Source: JBAZHE01 sp041652555 (GTDB lineage Bacteria > Patescibacteriota > Patescibacteriia > Patescibacteriales > WJLG01). From it: DNA of 33,559 nucleotides. The notes under the pieces were generated by a model. That model was given only the letters and a program-made list of their open reading frames with translations. It did not search any database and was not told where the DNA came from. The stretch covers positions 1-33,559 of the forward strand of contig JBAZHE010000016.1 in assembly GCA_041652555.1 (NCBI GenBank), read 5' to 3'. Below are positions 8,176 to 16,967 of this stretch, one piece after another (positions within the stretch are counted from its first letter, which is position 1; every line of letters begins with the position of its first letter). The position numbers were made by a program, and so were the translations under genes.

Positions 8176-8997
8176 CTATGAGATTTCCCTCTTTTTTCTT
8201 TTTGGCCAAAAAAGTAAAATTATTGCCGTAATAAAAATTATAATGCTAATAACTTGTGGCCAACGCCAACCGAAAAAATAAGCGGTGGTGTCGGTGCGTA
8301 AAAATTCCAGGGTAAAGCGCAAGATTGAATACATTATTAGGTAAGCTAACAAAACTATTTTTGCGCCAGTGACCTTTTCTTCTCTAGCTGTGACAAATTT
8401 TTTTATCAAAAAAATTAAGATGGCAAAAACAATTAAGTTGCCCAAGAACTCATAAAGAAATGTTGGATGAAAATAATCGGCGGAGATATATAGATGCGGT
8501 CGGTTCATTAAATCTATTGGAATTCCCCAAGGTAAATCAGTCGGCTTACCAAATAATTCTTGGTTAAAATAATTTCCCCAACGGCCAATGGCTTGTCCCA
8601 AAGCCAATGCTGGCGCGAATATTCCGGCCAATACCCAAAAATTTATTTTATGCCTGAAAGAATAAATAAAAATTGCCAACAGAGCGCCAATAATTCCGCC
8701 GTGAATAGCCAATCCACCTTGCCAAATTTTGAAAATATTTACTGGGTTGGCCGAATAATATCCCCATTCCAAAAAAACATGATAAATCCGTGCGCCGATT
8801 AATCCCCAGATGATCAGCCAAAAAGCTACGTCAAAAGCGGTTTCCGAAGAGAGACCGAATTTTTTGGCCAGCTTCAAAGAAATTGTTAATCCGGCTATGG
8901 TTCCCAAGACAACAAAGAGTCCGTACCAGTAAATATTAACGGCGCCCAAAGAAATAATTAAAGGCGAAGGTAAGAAAGTGTGTAAGAAATTGAACAT
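8176..8997 (-). CDS. lgt: prolipoprotein diacylglyceryl transferase
   Basis: Lgt transfers diacylglycerol from phosphatidylglycerol to the lipobox cysteine of prolipoproteins in the inner membrane. The 273-residue protein has about seven hydrophobic segments. It contains GGLAIHGG (H99, matching the essential His of E. coli Lgt) and the family signature GRWGNYFNQE at 138-147, followed by HPTFLYE. It ends with a basic tail (KRKKREIS). A promoter (TTGACT, 17 bases, CAAAAT) lies at 9023-9051, divergent from the gene at 9167. Confidence 0.96.
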   Translation of the reverse strand: MFNFLHTFLPSPLIISLGAVNIYWYGLFVVLGTIAGLTISLKLAKKFGLSSETAFDVAFWLIIWGLIGARIYHVFLEWGYYSANPVNIFKIWQGGLAIHGGIIGALLAIFIYSFRHKINFWVLAGIFAPALALGQAIGRWGNYFNQELFGKPTDLPWGIPIDLMNRPHLYISADYFHPTFLYEFLGNLIVFAILIFLIKKFVTAREEKVTGAKIVLLAYLIMYSILRFTLEFLRTDTTAYFFGWRWPQVISIIIFITAIILLFWPKRKKREIS

Positions 8998-9022
8998 ATT
9001 TTTATCGTTAGTGTTTATTAAT

Positions 9023-9051
9023 ATTTTGAACGTTTCTTGTTAAGAAGTCAA
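9023..9051 (-). promoter_or_regulatory. lgt promoter
   Basis: TTGACT (9046-9051) and CAAAAT (9023-9028) on the minus strand with a 17-base spacer, about 25 bases before the lgt ATG. Confidence 0.5.
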
Positions 9052-9098
9052 CATCTCCGGCGGCTTAGTTTTTTTGTTGGCCTCTCGCAGACCTTTTT

Positions 9099-9127
9099 TT
9101 GCTTTAAGCTTTGAAAAATGTTAAAAT
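9099..9127 (+). promoter_or_regulatory. promoter of the membrane protein / ATPase genes
   Basis: TTGCTT (9099-9104), 17 bases, TAAAAT (9122-9127) with TG one base upstream (extended -10). The start would be near 9134, about 33 bases before the ATG. Confidence 0.6.
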
Positions 9128-9166
9128 ATAAATAGTCTGCTTTAAGTAGTAACGTTTATATTTTAA

Positions 9167-10702
9167 ATGGAGATAACAATTAACAATACTGTTTTAAGCT
9201 TTGCGCCGTTAATGGATTTTCTTACCCAGTCGCCAGATGTCATTCTTTGGCAGATATTTTTTTATGTTGGCTGGATTCCACTTTGTCTTACTTTCTTGTG
9301 GGGCGCTAAAGAATTGTGGCTGTATTATCGCCAACAGCAATGGTTTGCCAAAAATGGCAAATTTACTTTTTTAGCGATTGATATTCCGCGTGGCAACGAG
9401 CAATCTCCTTTGGCGGTAGAGAATTTATTTAGTTATTTAGGGGGTGCGCACGGCAGTTTGAATTTAATTGATACTTATTGGGAGGGTAAACTTCAGCTGG
9501 GTTTTAGTTTTGAAATAATTTCCAATGGCGGTTATACTCAGTTTTTAATTCGCACTCCAATTATGTTCCGCGACTTATTGGAATCGGCTGTTTATGCGCA
9601 ATATCCTGATGCGGAGATAACCGAAGTGGATGATTACGCCGCTCCATATAAAGGAGTGCGTTTTCCTAGTGACAAATATGACATTGCTGGATCAGAATTT
9701 GTTCAGCAGAATAATTCCGCTTACCCCATCCGCACCTATGAAGAATTTGAGCATCAATTCGGAGAACCGGAAACTAATTTTCGCGATCCCATGGCGGCTT
9801 TAATGGATTTATGCTCTTCTCTGAAGCCCGGTGAACAGCTCTGGTATCAGCTCTTAATAATTCCGGTTGTTCCGACTTGGGATGATTTGATGGATAAAGA
9901 AGTGGCAAAAATTTTAAAAGAGAAACCTAAAAGTAATCCCAATATTTTGAATCAAGGCGCGGACGCGGCTCTAAATTTAATAACTTCAGTTTCTGGAATG
10001 TTAGTTGGCAATTTGCCAGCCGAAGCCAAAGAAGAAAAAAAAGATGATGCCCTGAAAATGATGAATTTAAAGCCTAAGGACAAAAAGCGCGTGGAAGCGA
10101 TGCAAGAAAAAGAAGCTAAGATGCCATTTAAATTCAAGATAAGAATGATTTATTTTTCGGAAAAAGAGGTAATGAATGCTAAAAAAGTTTTTAGCGGTTT
10201 TGTCGGTTTTATTAAACAGTTTACCGCCGTTGATTTAAACAGTTTAAAGCCTGATATGGATAGAACCGCTACTTCTACGGCTTATCTTTTTCGTGATCGG
10301 CATATGAGCCACAAAAAAAATCGTCTTTTTTCCAATTATATTAATCGTGATGCCGGTGCCGGACGCGCGCTCGGGTTGATGAATATTGAAGAGTTAGCAA
10401 CTATTTGGCATTTTCCGATTGAGAGTGTAGTGAAGGCGCCGTTAATTCAAAAGACTGCTGGTCGCAAAGCCGAGCCACCGATGACTTTGCCACAGGGCGA
10501 AGAATTGGTTGGCTCAGACAAGCCGGAGCCATTATTCTTTGAAGGCGAGGAAGATGATGAAACATCGGCCAATAAAAAAGACACCGAAGAACTTTTTAAT
10601 CTTCCGGTTGCCAAAGAAAATATTTCAAATAATATTTCAGACATTCAGAATGAAGCAGAAAAAGCTAGTGGCGCTCCGCCGGAAAATTTGCCGTTTGTTT
10701 GA
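9167..10702 (+). CDS. membrane-anchored protein upstream of TraG-like ATPase, function unknown
   Basis: A 511-residue protein with one strong hydrophobic segment near residues 27-48 (FFYVGWIPLCLTFLWGAKEL) followed by a large soluble part. The soluble part has a region around 60-170 with mixed alpha/beta character (FLAIDIPRGNEQSP, FLIRTPIMFRDLLESAVYAQYP) and an acidic, low-complexity C-terminus from about 450. I recognise no catalytic motif. From memory, proteins like this sit directly before TraG/VirD4-like ATPases in many Patescibacteria, so it is probably the membrane partner of the downstream ATPase. It has its own extended -10 promoter. A REP-like hairpin separates it from the ATPase gene. 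Confidence 0.8.
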   Translation: MEITINNTVLSFAPLMDFLTQSPDVILWQIFFYVGWIPLCLTFLWGAKELWLYYRQQQWFAKNGKFTFLAIDIPRGNEQSPLAVENLFSYLGGAHGSLNLIDTYWEGKLQLGFSFEIISNGGYTQFLIRTPIMFRDLLESAVYAQYPDAEITEVDDYAAPYKGVRFPSDKYDIAGSEFVQQNNSAYPIRTYEEFEHQFGEPETNFRDPMAALMDLCSSLKPGEQLWYQLLIIPVVPTWDDLMDKEVAKILKEKPKSNPNILNQGADAALNLITSVSGMLVGNLPAEAKEEKKDDALKMMNLKPKDKKRVEAMQEKEAKMPFKFKIRMIYFSEKEVMNAKKVFSGFVGFIKQFTAVDLNSLKPDMDRTATSTAYLFRDRHMSHKKNRLFSNYINRDAGAGRALGLMNIEELATIWHFPIESVVKAPLIQKTAGRKAEPPMTLPQGEELVGSDKPEPLFFEGEEDDETSANKKDTEELFNLPVAKENISNNISDIQNEAEKASGAPPENLPFV

Positions 10703-10741
10703 GTCGGCAGGAACCCCCCCCTATCGGGAGATACTGCCAGA
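10703..10741. repeat. REP-like hairpin between membrane protein and ATPase
   Basis: GGCAG (10706-10710) pairs with CTGCC (10734-10738) around a C-rich/GGGAGA interior. The GTCGGCAG start and GGGAGA..CT.CC end are shared with the element at 32687-32714. It begins at the stop codon of the upstream gene and could work as a partial terminator. Confidence 0.45.
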
Positions 10742-10772
10742 GTCAAATTTATAATATTTGCATTATAAAATT

Positions 10773-12602
10773 ATGTTAAATTCTGAAATTACAACTTTTG
10801 CCGAAACAACTTTCCGTAATCGGAAAATAAAATTCGGAATTAAAACTGACGATCGCCGTCGGCATATGTATTTGATTGGAAAAACCGGTATGGGTAAGTC
10901 CACGATTTTGGAAAATATGATTGTGGCTGACATTCGCGCCGGTCATGGCGTGGCTGTGGTTGATCCGCATGGCGATTTGGCGGAAAAGATAATGCAGCAC
11001 ATTCCAACTGATAGGATTAAAGATATTATTTATTTTAATCCTTCCGATACTGATTTCCCGATTGCTTTTAATATTGTGGAGGCGGTAGACGTTAGAGTTC
11101 GGCACTTAGTTGCTTCCGGTTTGGTTGGCGTTTTCAAAAAGCTTTGGGCTGATTCCTGGGGACCGCGTTTGGAATATATTTTGCGCAACGCCATTTTGGC
11201 GGTCTTGGATTCCCCAGATTCCACTTTAATGTCGGTTATTAGAATGTTATCTGATAAAAATTATCGCAAAAAAATAGTTGATTCTGTGCAGGATCCGGTA
11301 GTCAAAGCTTTTTGGGTAAAAGAATTTGCCAGCTATGCTGATAAATTCGCTTCTGAGGCGGTTTCTCCTATTCAAAATAAAGTTGGACAGTTTTTATCCA
11401 GCTCTTTAATCCGTAATATCGTCGGGCAAACCAAATCTTCCATTGATGTTCGCGAGGTTATGGATACTGGAAAAATTTTGATTATGAATTTGTCGAAAGG
11501 CTATATTGGTGAAGATAATTCTGCTCTTTTGGGTGCTATGATGATTACGAAGATTCAGCTGGCCGCTATGAGTCGTGTTAATATTGAAGAAAAAAATCGG
11601 CGTGATTTTTATCTTTATATTGATGAATTCCAAAATTTTTCCACGGAATCTTTTGCTAATATTCTTTCTGAAGCGCGTAAATATCATTTAAATTTGATAA
11701 TCGCCCATCAATATATTGAACAGCTTTCTGATGAAGTTAAGGCAGCGGTTTTTGGCAATGTCGGTACTTTGGTTTCTTTCCGCGTCGGCGCCACTGACGC
11801 CGAAGAATTAGTTAAAGAATTTACGCCGACTTTTACCGAAGAGGATATTCTTGGTCTGCCGAAGTTTGAGTTTTATGTAAAATTAATGATTGACGGTGTG
11901 GCTTCTTCACCCTTTTCTGCTCGCGGTTTGCCACCGCTCAGACAAGAAGAAGAAACTAATAATTTGGAAAAAGCCATAAATTGGACGCGTGCCAATTATG
12001 CTAAGCCGGCAGTGGAAGTAGAAAAAATTATTATGGATTCTTATTACACGGAAGAGCCAAAAGTAAAAAAAGAAGAAAAATTGATTGAGCCTTCCTTTTC
12101 CAATCTTGTTGAGACTTCTTTGTCACGTCGCGAGTTTTTGCCGCCAGTGGAAAGTGCACGATCAGAAAAATCTTTTATTGCGCTAGTCAAAAAAGACGAG
12201 ATATCGGAGGCTGTTTTGCATAGTGCAGTTTGTTCTTCTTGTGGGGCTGAAACCAAAGTTCCCTTTAAACCTGATGCCAGTCGGCCGGTTTATTGTAAAG
12301 ATTGTCTGACTGATTTGAAAAAAGTTAAACGTGAAACAGTAGAAAAACAAAAAACAATTTATCCGGCCAAAACTTTACGGCCGAATTTATCAGTTGTATC
12401 GCCCCGATCTTTAGCCGCGGCTGGAAAAATAGAGCCGGTAGCCCCAACCATTTCTTTATCTGCTTTGGAAAAGGCTCCGGATGGGGGGCTTGTAAATTTT
12501 TATGGAAAAAGTAATAATCATAAAGATGCCCCACTTATTAAACCTATCAAAGAAATAGCAGAAAAAGACTTAGAAGAGGGGGAAGATATAGTATTTGAAT
12601 AA
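10773..12602 (+). CDS. TraG/VirD4-like ATPase with C-terminal zinc ribbon
   Basis: A 609-residue P-loop ATPase of the type IV secretion coupling / HerA-FtsK superfamily. Walker A is GKTGMGKST (residues 36-44), followed by the Walker-B-like VAVVDPHGD and a second acidic motif FYLYIDEFQNF. IIAHQYIEQL and RVGATDAEELVKEF match the TraM-recognition part of TraG-like proteins. Unlike classical coupling proteins it has no N-terminal membrane segments; the upstream gene may supply them. The C-terminus carries one CxxC-x17-CxxC zinc ribbon (C487, C490, C508, C511), the same fold signature as in the protein at 24311. I preferred this ATG to a TTG 15 bases upstream. A TATAAT box is at 10750-10755. The substrate is unknown; DNA or polymer transport are both possible. 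Confidence 0.88.
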   Translation: MLNSEITTFAETTFRNRKIKFGIKTDDRRRHMYLIGKTGMGKSTILENMIVADIRAGHGVAVVDPHGDLAEKIMQHIPTDRIKDIIYFNPSDTDFPIAFNIVEAVDVRVRHLVASGLVGVFKKLWADSWGPRLEYILRNAILAVLDSPDSTLMSVIRMLSDKNYRKKIVDSVQDPVVKAFWVKEFASYADKFASEAVSPIQNKVGQFLSSSLIRNIVGQTKSSIDVREVMDTGKILIMNLSKGYIGEDNSALLGAMMITKIQLAAMSRVNIEEKNRRDFYLYIDEFQNFSTESFANILSEARKYHLNLIIAHQYIEQLSDEVKAAVFGNVGTLVSFRVGATDAEELVKEFTPTFTEEDILGLPKFEFYVKLMIDGVASSPFSARGLPPLRQEEETNNLEKAINWTRANYAKPAVEVEKIIMDSYYTEEPKVKKEEKLIEPSFSNLVETSLSRREFLPPVESARSEKSFIALVKKDEISEAVLHSAVCSSCGAETKVPFKPDASRPVYCKDCLTDLKKVKRETVEKQKTIYPAKTLRPNLSVVSPRSLAAAGKIEPVAPTISLSALEKAPDGGLVNFYGKSNNHKDAPLIKPIKEIAEKDLEEGEDIVFE

Positions 12603-12607
12603 AATTT

Positions 12608-13279
12608 ATGAATTATTTAAAAATTGGTAAGGCGGCTGATTTAACCGGGAAAGAGCGCCTGTTTTATCGCTTATTGGAAATTTTTCCCGGCGCCCTTTCT
12701 TGGGGCGTCTTGCTAGTTTTAGTGTTTTTTTCTTTTTTAAAGCCGGTTTGGGTGGCGTATTTTATTATTATCTTTGATATTTATTGGTTGCTTTTGGTTC
12801 TTTACTTAAGTATTCATCTTTTTGCCTCTTATTTTAGTATGAAAAAGGCGGAGAAAATAAATTGGCGCGTGAAATTAGATGAATTGGAAAATAAAAAAAT
12901 ATCCGGCTTGCCAGAGAACTGTCTGGCGCGACAAGGATTTTCTTATAAAGATATAATCCATCTTATTATCGTCCCTACTTTAATTGAGCCCTTAGAAATT
13001 CTAAGGCCGGAAATCCAATCTATTATTAATGACGGTTTTCCAGTTAAGCAGATGATTTATAATTTGGCTCTTGAAGAAAGAGAAGGTGAAAAAGGTCAGG
13101 TAAAAGCGCAAAAGTTAAAAGAAGAATTTGGCCATTATTTTAGAAATTTTATTATTACCACTCATCCAGATGGCCTTGTCGGAGAAATAAAGGGTAAGGG
13201 CGCAAATCAGGCCTATGCGGCACGTTTAATTAAAAAAGAAATTATTGATAAAGAGGGTTTAGATTATGATAAAATTTAG
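12608..13279 (+). CDS. GT2 glycosyltransferase, N-terminal half (split by frameshift)
   Basis: 223 residues. Two membrane segments lie near 28-80 and are followed by the start of a family 2 glycosyltransferase domain (IIVPTLIEPLEILRPEIQSI, then YNLALEEREGEKG). It ends at GKGANQAYAARLIKKE and DYDKI with a TAG stop. In GT2 enzymes the next element should be a beta strand with a DxD motif; it is found in the next reading frame (VSVFDSD, 13279 onward). Adding one base in the T run at 13275-13277 would join the halves as one protein of about 528 residues. The fragment alone lacks the catalytic Asp residues. It starts five bases after the ATPase stop. Confidence 0.8.
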   Translation: MNYLKIGKAADLTGKERLFYRLLEIFPGALSWGVLLVLVFFSFLKPVWVAYFIIIFDIYWLLLVLYLSIHLFASYFSMKKAEKINWRVKLDELENKKISGLPENCLARQGFSYKDIIHLIIVPTLIEPLEILRPEIQSIINDGFPVKQMIYNLALEEREGEKGQVKAQKLKEEFGHYFRNFIITTHPDGLVGEIKGKGANQAYAARLIKKEIIDKEGLDYDKI

Positions 13280-14193
13280 TGAGTGTTTTTGATAGCGACA
13301 CAATTATTTTCCCAGGTTATTTCTCAGTGTTAACTTATCGTTTCTTAACCGTGGAAAAACCCTACCGCGCCAGCTATCAACCTATCCCGTTATATCATAA
13401 TAATATTTGGGAGGTGCCGTTTTTTTCTCGCGTCGCCGCGATGAGTAATACTTTCTGGCAGATGATGCAACAGATTCGCGTGGAAAAATTGGCGACCTAT
13501 GCCTCTCATTCTATGACTTGGAAGACGCTTGTGGAAATTGATTTTTGGTCAACCAATATGGTAAGCGAGGATTCGCGCATTTTCTGGCATTGTTATCTTT
13601 TTTACAACGGCGATTATCGGGTGGAGCCTCTACATTTTTCTATTTCCATGGATTCCATAATGGTAAGTAATACTTGGAAAACTTTAACCAGTCTTTATAA
13701 ACAGCAACGCCGTTGGGGCTGGGGAGTGGAAAATGCTCCTTATTTGATTTTTAATACTATAAAAAGATGGAAAAATCTGCCTAAGAAAAAAACTTTAGAT
13801 AAAATTTTTGTCCAAATCCATGGTTTTAATTCCTGGGCGACTAACGCTTTAATTATCGCTGTTATCGGTTGGTTGCCATTATTTTTCGGCGGCGCGCGTT
13901 TTAATGACACGGTTCTTTCGGGAAATTTGCCACAAGTTACGAGAACTTTAATGACTTTGGCGATGTCTGGTTTGCTTTTTTCCACTATCATTGCCACTTT
14001 ATTATTGCCGCATCGTCCGGCCTCGGTCGGTCTTTGGAAAAAAATCTATACGCGCATTTTTGCGATTTTTGAATGGTTATTATTGCCCATTGGTATTATA
14101 TTTTTTGGCGCTTTTCCGGCTTTGGATGCACAAACCCGCTTGATGTTCGGCAAATATTTAGGATTTTTAGTTACGCCTAAAGATAGAAAATAA
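13279..14193 (+). CDS. GT2 glycosyltransferase, C-terminal half (split by frameshift)
   Basis: 304 residues starting at a GTG that overlaps the upstream TAG by one base. It carries the catalytic elements of a processive-type GT2 enzyme: FDSDT (DxD), SEDSRIFW (acidic base motif) and KQQRRW (QxxRW), followed by three or four membrane segments from about residue 190. The TAGTG junction could permit translational coupling. However, the domain is cut between the nucleotide-binding strands and the DxD motif, which argues for a frameshift mutation or a sequencing error in one original gene. The expected product would make a surface polysaccharide using a nucleotide sugar at the membrane. Confidence 0.8.
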   Translation: MSVFDSDTIIFPGYFSVLTYRFLTVEKPYRASYQPIPLYHNNIWEVPFFSRVAAMSNTFWQMMQQIRVEKLATYASHSMTWKTLVEIDFWSTNMVSEDSRIFWHCYLFYNGDYRVEPLHFSISMDSIMVSNTWKTLTSLYKQQRRWGWGVENAPYLIFNTIKRWKNLPKKKTLDKIFVQIHGFNSWATNALIIAVIGWLPLFFGGARFNDTVLSGNLPQVTRTLMTLAMSGLLFSTIIATLLLPHRPASVGLWKKIYTRIFAIFEWLLLPIGIIFFGAFPALDAQTRLMFGKYLGFLVTPKDRK

Positions 14194-14216
14194 AATTTAA
14201 TAAAAAAATGCATATC

Positions 14217-14244
14217 GTAGGCCCGCAAGATTTTGCGGGTCTAC
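14217..14244. repeat. REP-like palindrome upstream of P-type ATPase
   Basis: GTAGGCCCGCAA (14217-14228) pairs with TTGCGGGTCTAC (14233-14244) with one G-T mismatch and a GATT loop. An open frame from the next gene runs through it, giving a false N-terminal extension. Confidence 0.75.
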
Positions 14245-14276
14245 CAACGCGGTACTGTATAAAACATTTTTTTTGC

Positions 14277-16967
14277 ATGAATAAAAATTTTCACGCCTTA
14301 TCCGTCAAAGATTGTTTGGCGGAATTAAAAACATCTCTGTCCGGATTATCAACGCGCGAGGCAACTTCGCGCTTGACTAAAAATGGTTTAAATGAGTTGG
14401 AAAAAAAACGTGGCTTTTCACGCTGGAGTGTTTTTTTCAAGCAACTAAAAAATCCTTTTATTTATATTTTGCTTTTTGCCGGTGTTGCTTCGTTAGTTTT
14501 ATCTGAATATACCAACGCGACAGTTATTTTTACCGCGGTTTTTTTAAACGCTTTAATCGGTTTTTTTCAGGAAAATAAAGCAAACAATTCGCTGGAAAAA
14601 TTAAGAGAGCTGGTTAAATATCGGGCAGTAGTGAAAAGGGATGGAGAGGATTCGGTTGTTGATGCTTTTCTTTTAACTGTTGGCGATATTATATCAATAG
14701 AAGCCGGAGCGCGTGTGCCGGCCGACGCTCGTCTTTTGGAAACTTCGGGATTGGCCGTTAATGAAGCGGTTTTAACCGGTGAACCTTTTCCGGCTGATAA
14801 AATTTCTGAAATCGTGTCGATTGGCGCCTCCTTGGCTGATCGCCGAAATATGATTTATGCTGGTACAACTGCGGTTTCCGGTCGTGGCCTAGCGGTAATT
14901 ACGGCTATCGGTAGCGAAACCGAAGTTGGCGGTATTTCTCGGATGATTGCTCTGAGTATTGAAGAAAAAACTCCTTTGCAGGCTAAGTTGGAAAAGCTGG
15001 CTAAATTTTTAGCTATAATGTTTTTATCTTTGTGCTCTCTAGTCTTTGTTTTAGGAGTAGTTGAGGGGCGAGGAATTTATGAGATGTTTTTTGTCGGTGT
15101 TGCCTTGGCGGTGTCTTCTATTCCTGAGGGCTTGCTGATTTCTATGACTCTAATTTTGGTTTTAGGGATGCAGAGGTTGTTAAAAAATAAAGTGTTAACC
15201 AGAAAATTAGTATCCGCCGAAACTCTCGGTTCTACGACGGTAATTTGTACTGATAAAACCGGAACTTTAACCGAAGGAAAAATGGCCGTGGCGCGGATTT
15301 TAGCCGGCGATAGTGAGTTTGAATTGGGCAGTTTTACTCGACTCCAAGAAGAAAAAGAAGCGCCAACTGTTTTTTTGGCTTTGCGTATTGGTGCCTTGTG
15401 TAATAATGCCATTTTAGAAAATCCGGATGAGCCTTTGGAGGAGGGGCGCTTTTTTGGCGCGCCAACGGAAATAGCTTTATTATCAGCCGCTATGGAAGCC
15501 GGCTTAAATAAGAGTGAGGCTTTACGCGTTGAGCCGCGTTTACTAGAAAAGCAATTTACCAGCGCTGATAAATTTATGGCGACCCTACACTCTCGCTCTA
15601 GCGGTTATGTGCTTTATGAAAAAGGCGCGCCGGAAATAATTCTAGCTAAGTGCGCAGATTTTTATTCTGATGGTGAACAATTAGCTTTGCGCAATGAACG
15701 ACGTGAAAGAATTTTAAATAATTTTAAAAAATTCACCACCGAAGGTTTTCGCTTGATGGCGATGGCATTTCGGGAAATTCCGGAAAGTTTTTTGAATAAA
15801 GATGAGGCTGAGCCGGAATGGAAAAAGTTAGACGAGAAATTATGTTTTGTCGGCCTAGTGGTTTTAAAAGATCCTTTGCGTTCCGATGCCGGCCACTCTA
15901 TTGCTGAGGCGCGTTCAGCTGGTTTGCGCCCAATTATAATTACCGGTGATCATCCTTTAACCGCCAAGGCCATTGCTTTAGAAATTGGTTTAAACGCCGA
16001 TAAAGAAAATATTTTAACCGGCGAAGAATTGGATAAAATTGATGATAAGGAATTATCCCGCCACGTTTCTAAAATTGATATTTACGCTCGTGTGAGTCCG
16101 CATCATAAATTAAGAATAATTAATGCTTGGCGTGAGCGCGGTGAGGTGGTGGCAATGGTTGGTGATGGTATTAATGATGCGCCAGCTTTGCAGGCGGCCG
16201 ATATTGGCATTGCTCTGGGAACTGGAACGGATATTGCCAAAGAAGCGTCAGATATGGTTTTGTTGGATAATAATTTTAAGGCGATTGTTTTAGCTGTGGA
16301 AGAAGGGCGGCGAATTTTTTCCAACTTGCGCAAGGTTATTGTTTATTTGGTTTCTGATTCTTTTGCGGAGATTGTTTTAATTTCCGGTGCGATAATATTA
16401 TCTGCGCCTTTACCGCTTTTGCCGGTGCAAATATTATGGTTGAATATTATTCAAGATGGTTTGCCGAATTTTTCCTTAGCTTTTGAAAAAAGCACCAAGT
16501 CGGCTATGGAAAAAAAGCCAAAAGGTCGGGAAGTCCCCTTACTTTCTTCTAAAATGAAAGCGATTATTTTTGGCGTTGGCATTTTTATTGATGTAGTAAT
16601 TTTTATTTTTTTCTGGCAATTATTCAAGCAAGGTAGTGATATTACTTATTTGAGAACTTTGATGTTTGCTATTTTAGGAACAAAATCTTTGGTATCTATT
16701 TTTAGCTTGCGTTCGCTTTCCCGTCCGATTTGGAGGCTTAATTTATTCAGCAATGGCTGGCTGTGGGCGGCTGTCGGTTTCAGCTCAACATTTTTTTTAC
16801 TAGCTCTTTATTGGTCACCGATTCAGAAACTTTTGGCGATTACTAATTTACCAGCGCTTGATTGGTTGGCAGTTTTTGCCTTTGCTTTTGCTAACCTGAT
16901 TTTAATTGAAGCCGTTAAAATATTTTTCACAATTCGTGAAAAGAAAAAATATGCCATTGCACGATAA
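14277..16967 (+). CDS. P-type (P2) cation-transporting ATPase
   Basis: An 896-residue ion pump with the full P-type layout: N-terminal cation-ATPase domain, M1-M2 (NPFIYILLFAGVASLVL), actuator domain, M4 with SIPEGLL, phosphorylation motif DKTGTLTEG (D326), IITGDHPLTAK, the GDGINDAPAL hinge, and six more membrane helices. The order matches the Ca2+/SERCA-like P2A group, but two ion-site motifs deviate: PEGLL instead of PEGLP in M4, and NIIQDGLP instead of the NLVTDGLP type in M6. The ion is therefore uncertain. The ATG chosen lies 23 codons inside a longer frame whose start is only the palindrome at 14217-14244. A TG-TATAAA box (14256-14263) precedes it. The stop overlaps the next gene by 17 bases. 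Confidence 0.93.
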   Translation: MNKNFHALSVKDCLAELKTSLSGLSTREATSRLTKNGLNELEKKRGFSRWSVFFKQLKNPFIYILLFAGVASLVLSEYTNATVIFTAVFLNALIGFFQENKANNSLEKLRELVKYRAVVKRDGEDSVVDAFLLTVGDIISIEAGARVPADARLLETSGLAVNEAVLTGEPFPADKISEIVSIGASLADRRNMIYAGTTAVSGRGLAVITAIGSETEVGGISRMIALSIEEKTPLQAKLEKLAKFLAIMFLSLCSLVFVLGVVEGRGIYEMFFVGVALAVSSIPEGLLISMTLILVLGMQRLLKNKVLTRKLVSAETLGSTTVICTDKTGTLTEGKMAVARILAGDSEFELGSFTRLQEEKEAPTVFLALRIGALCNNAILENPDEPLEEGRFFGAPTEIALLSAAMEAGLNKSEALRVEPRLLEKQFTSADKFMATLHSRSSGYVLYEKGAPEIILAKCADFYSDGEQLALRNERRERILNNFKKFTTEGFRLMAMAFREIPESFLNKDEAEPEWKKLDEKLCFVGLVVLKDPLRSDAGHSIAEARSAGLRPIIITGDHPLTAKAIALEIGLNADKENILTGEELDKIDDKELSRHVSKIDIYARVSPHHKLRIINAWRERGEVVAMVGDGINDAPALQAADIGIALGTGTDIAKEASDMVLLDNNFKAIVLAVEEGRRIFSNLRKVIVYLVSDSFAEIVLISGAIILSAPLPLLPVQILWLNIIQDGLPNFSLAFEKSTKSAMEKKPKGREVPLLSSKMKAIIFGVGIFIDVVIFIFFWQLFKQGSDITYLRTLMFAILGTKSLVSIFSLRSLSRPIWRLNLFSNGWLWAAVGFSSTFFLLALYWSPIQKLLAITNLPALDWLAVFAFAFANLILIEAVKIFFTIREKKKYAIAR

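Noticed and set aside
13270..13281. Programmed -1 frameshift joining the glycosyltransferase halves
   Set aside because: The zero-frame codons AAA ATT do not form an X-XXY-YYZ slippery site, and no stimulatory stem is evident; simple indel or sequencing error is more likely.
14208..14276. 23-codon extension of the P-type ATPase
   Set aside because: It is encoded by the palindrome at 14217-14244; the conserved domain starts after the ATG at 14277.
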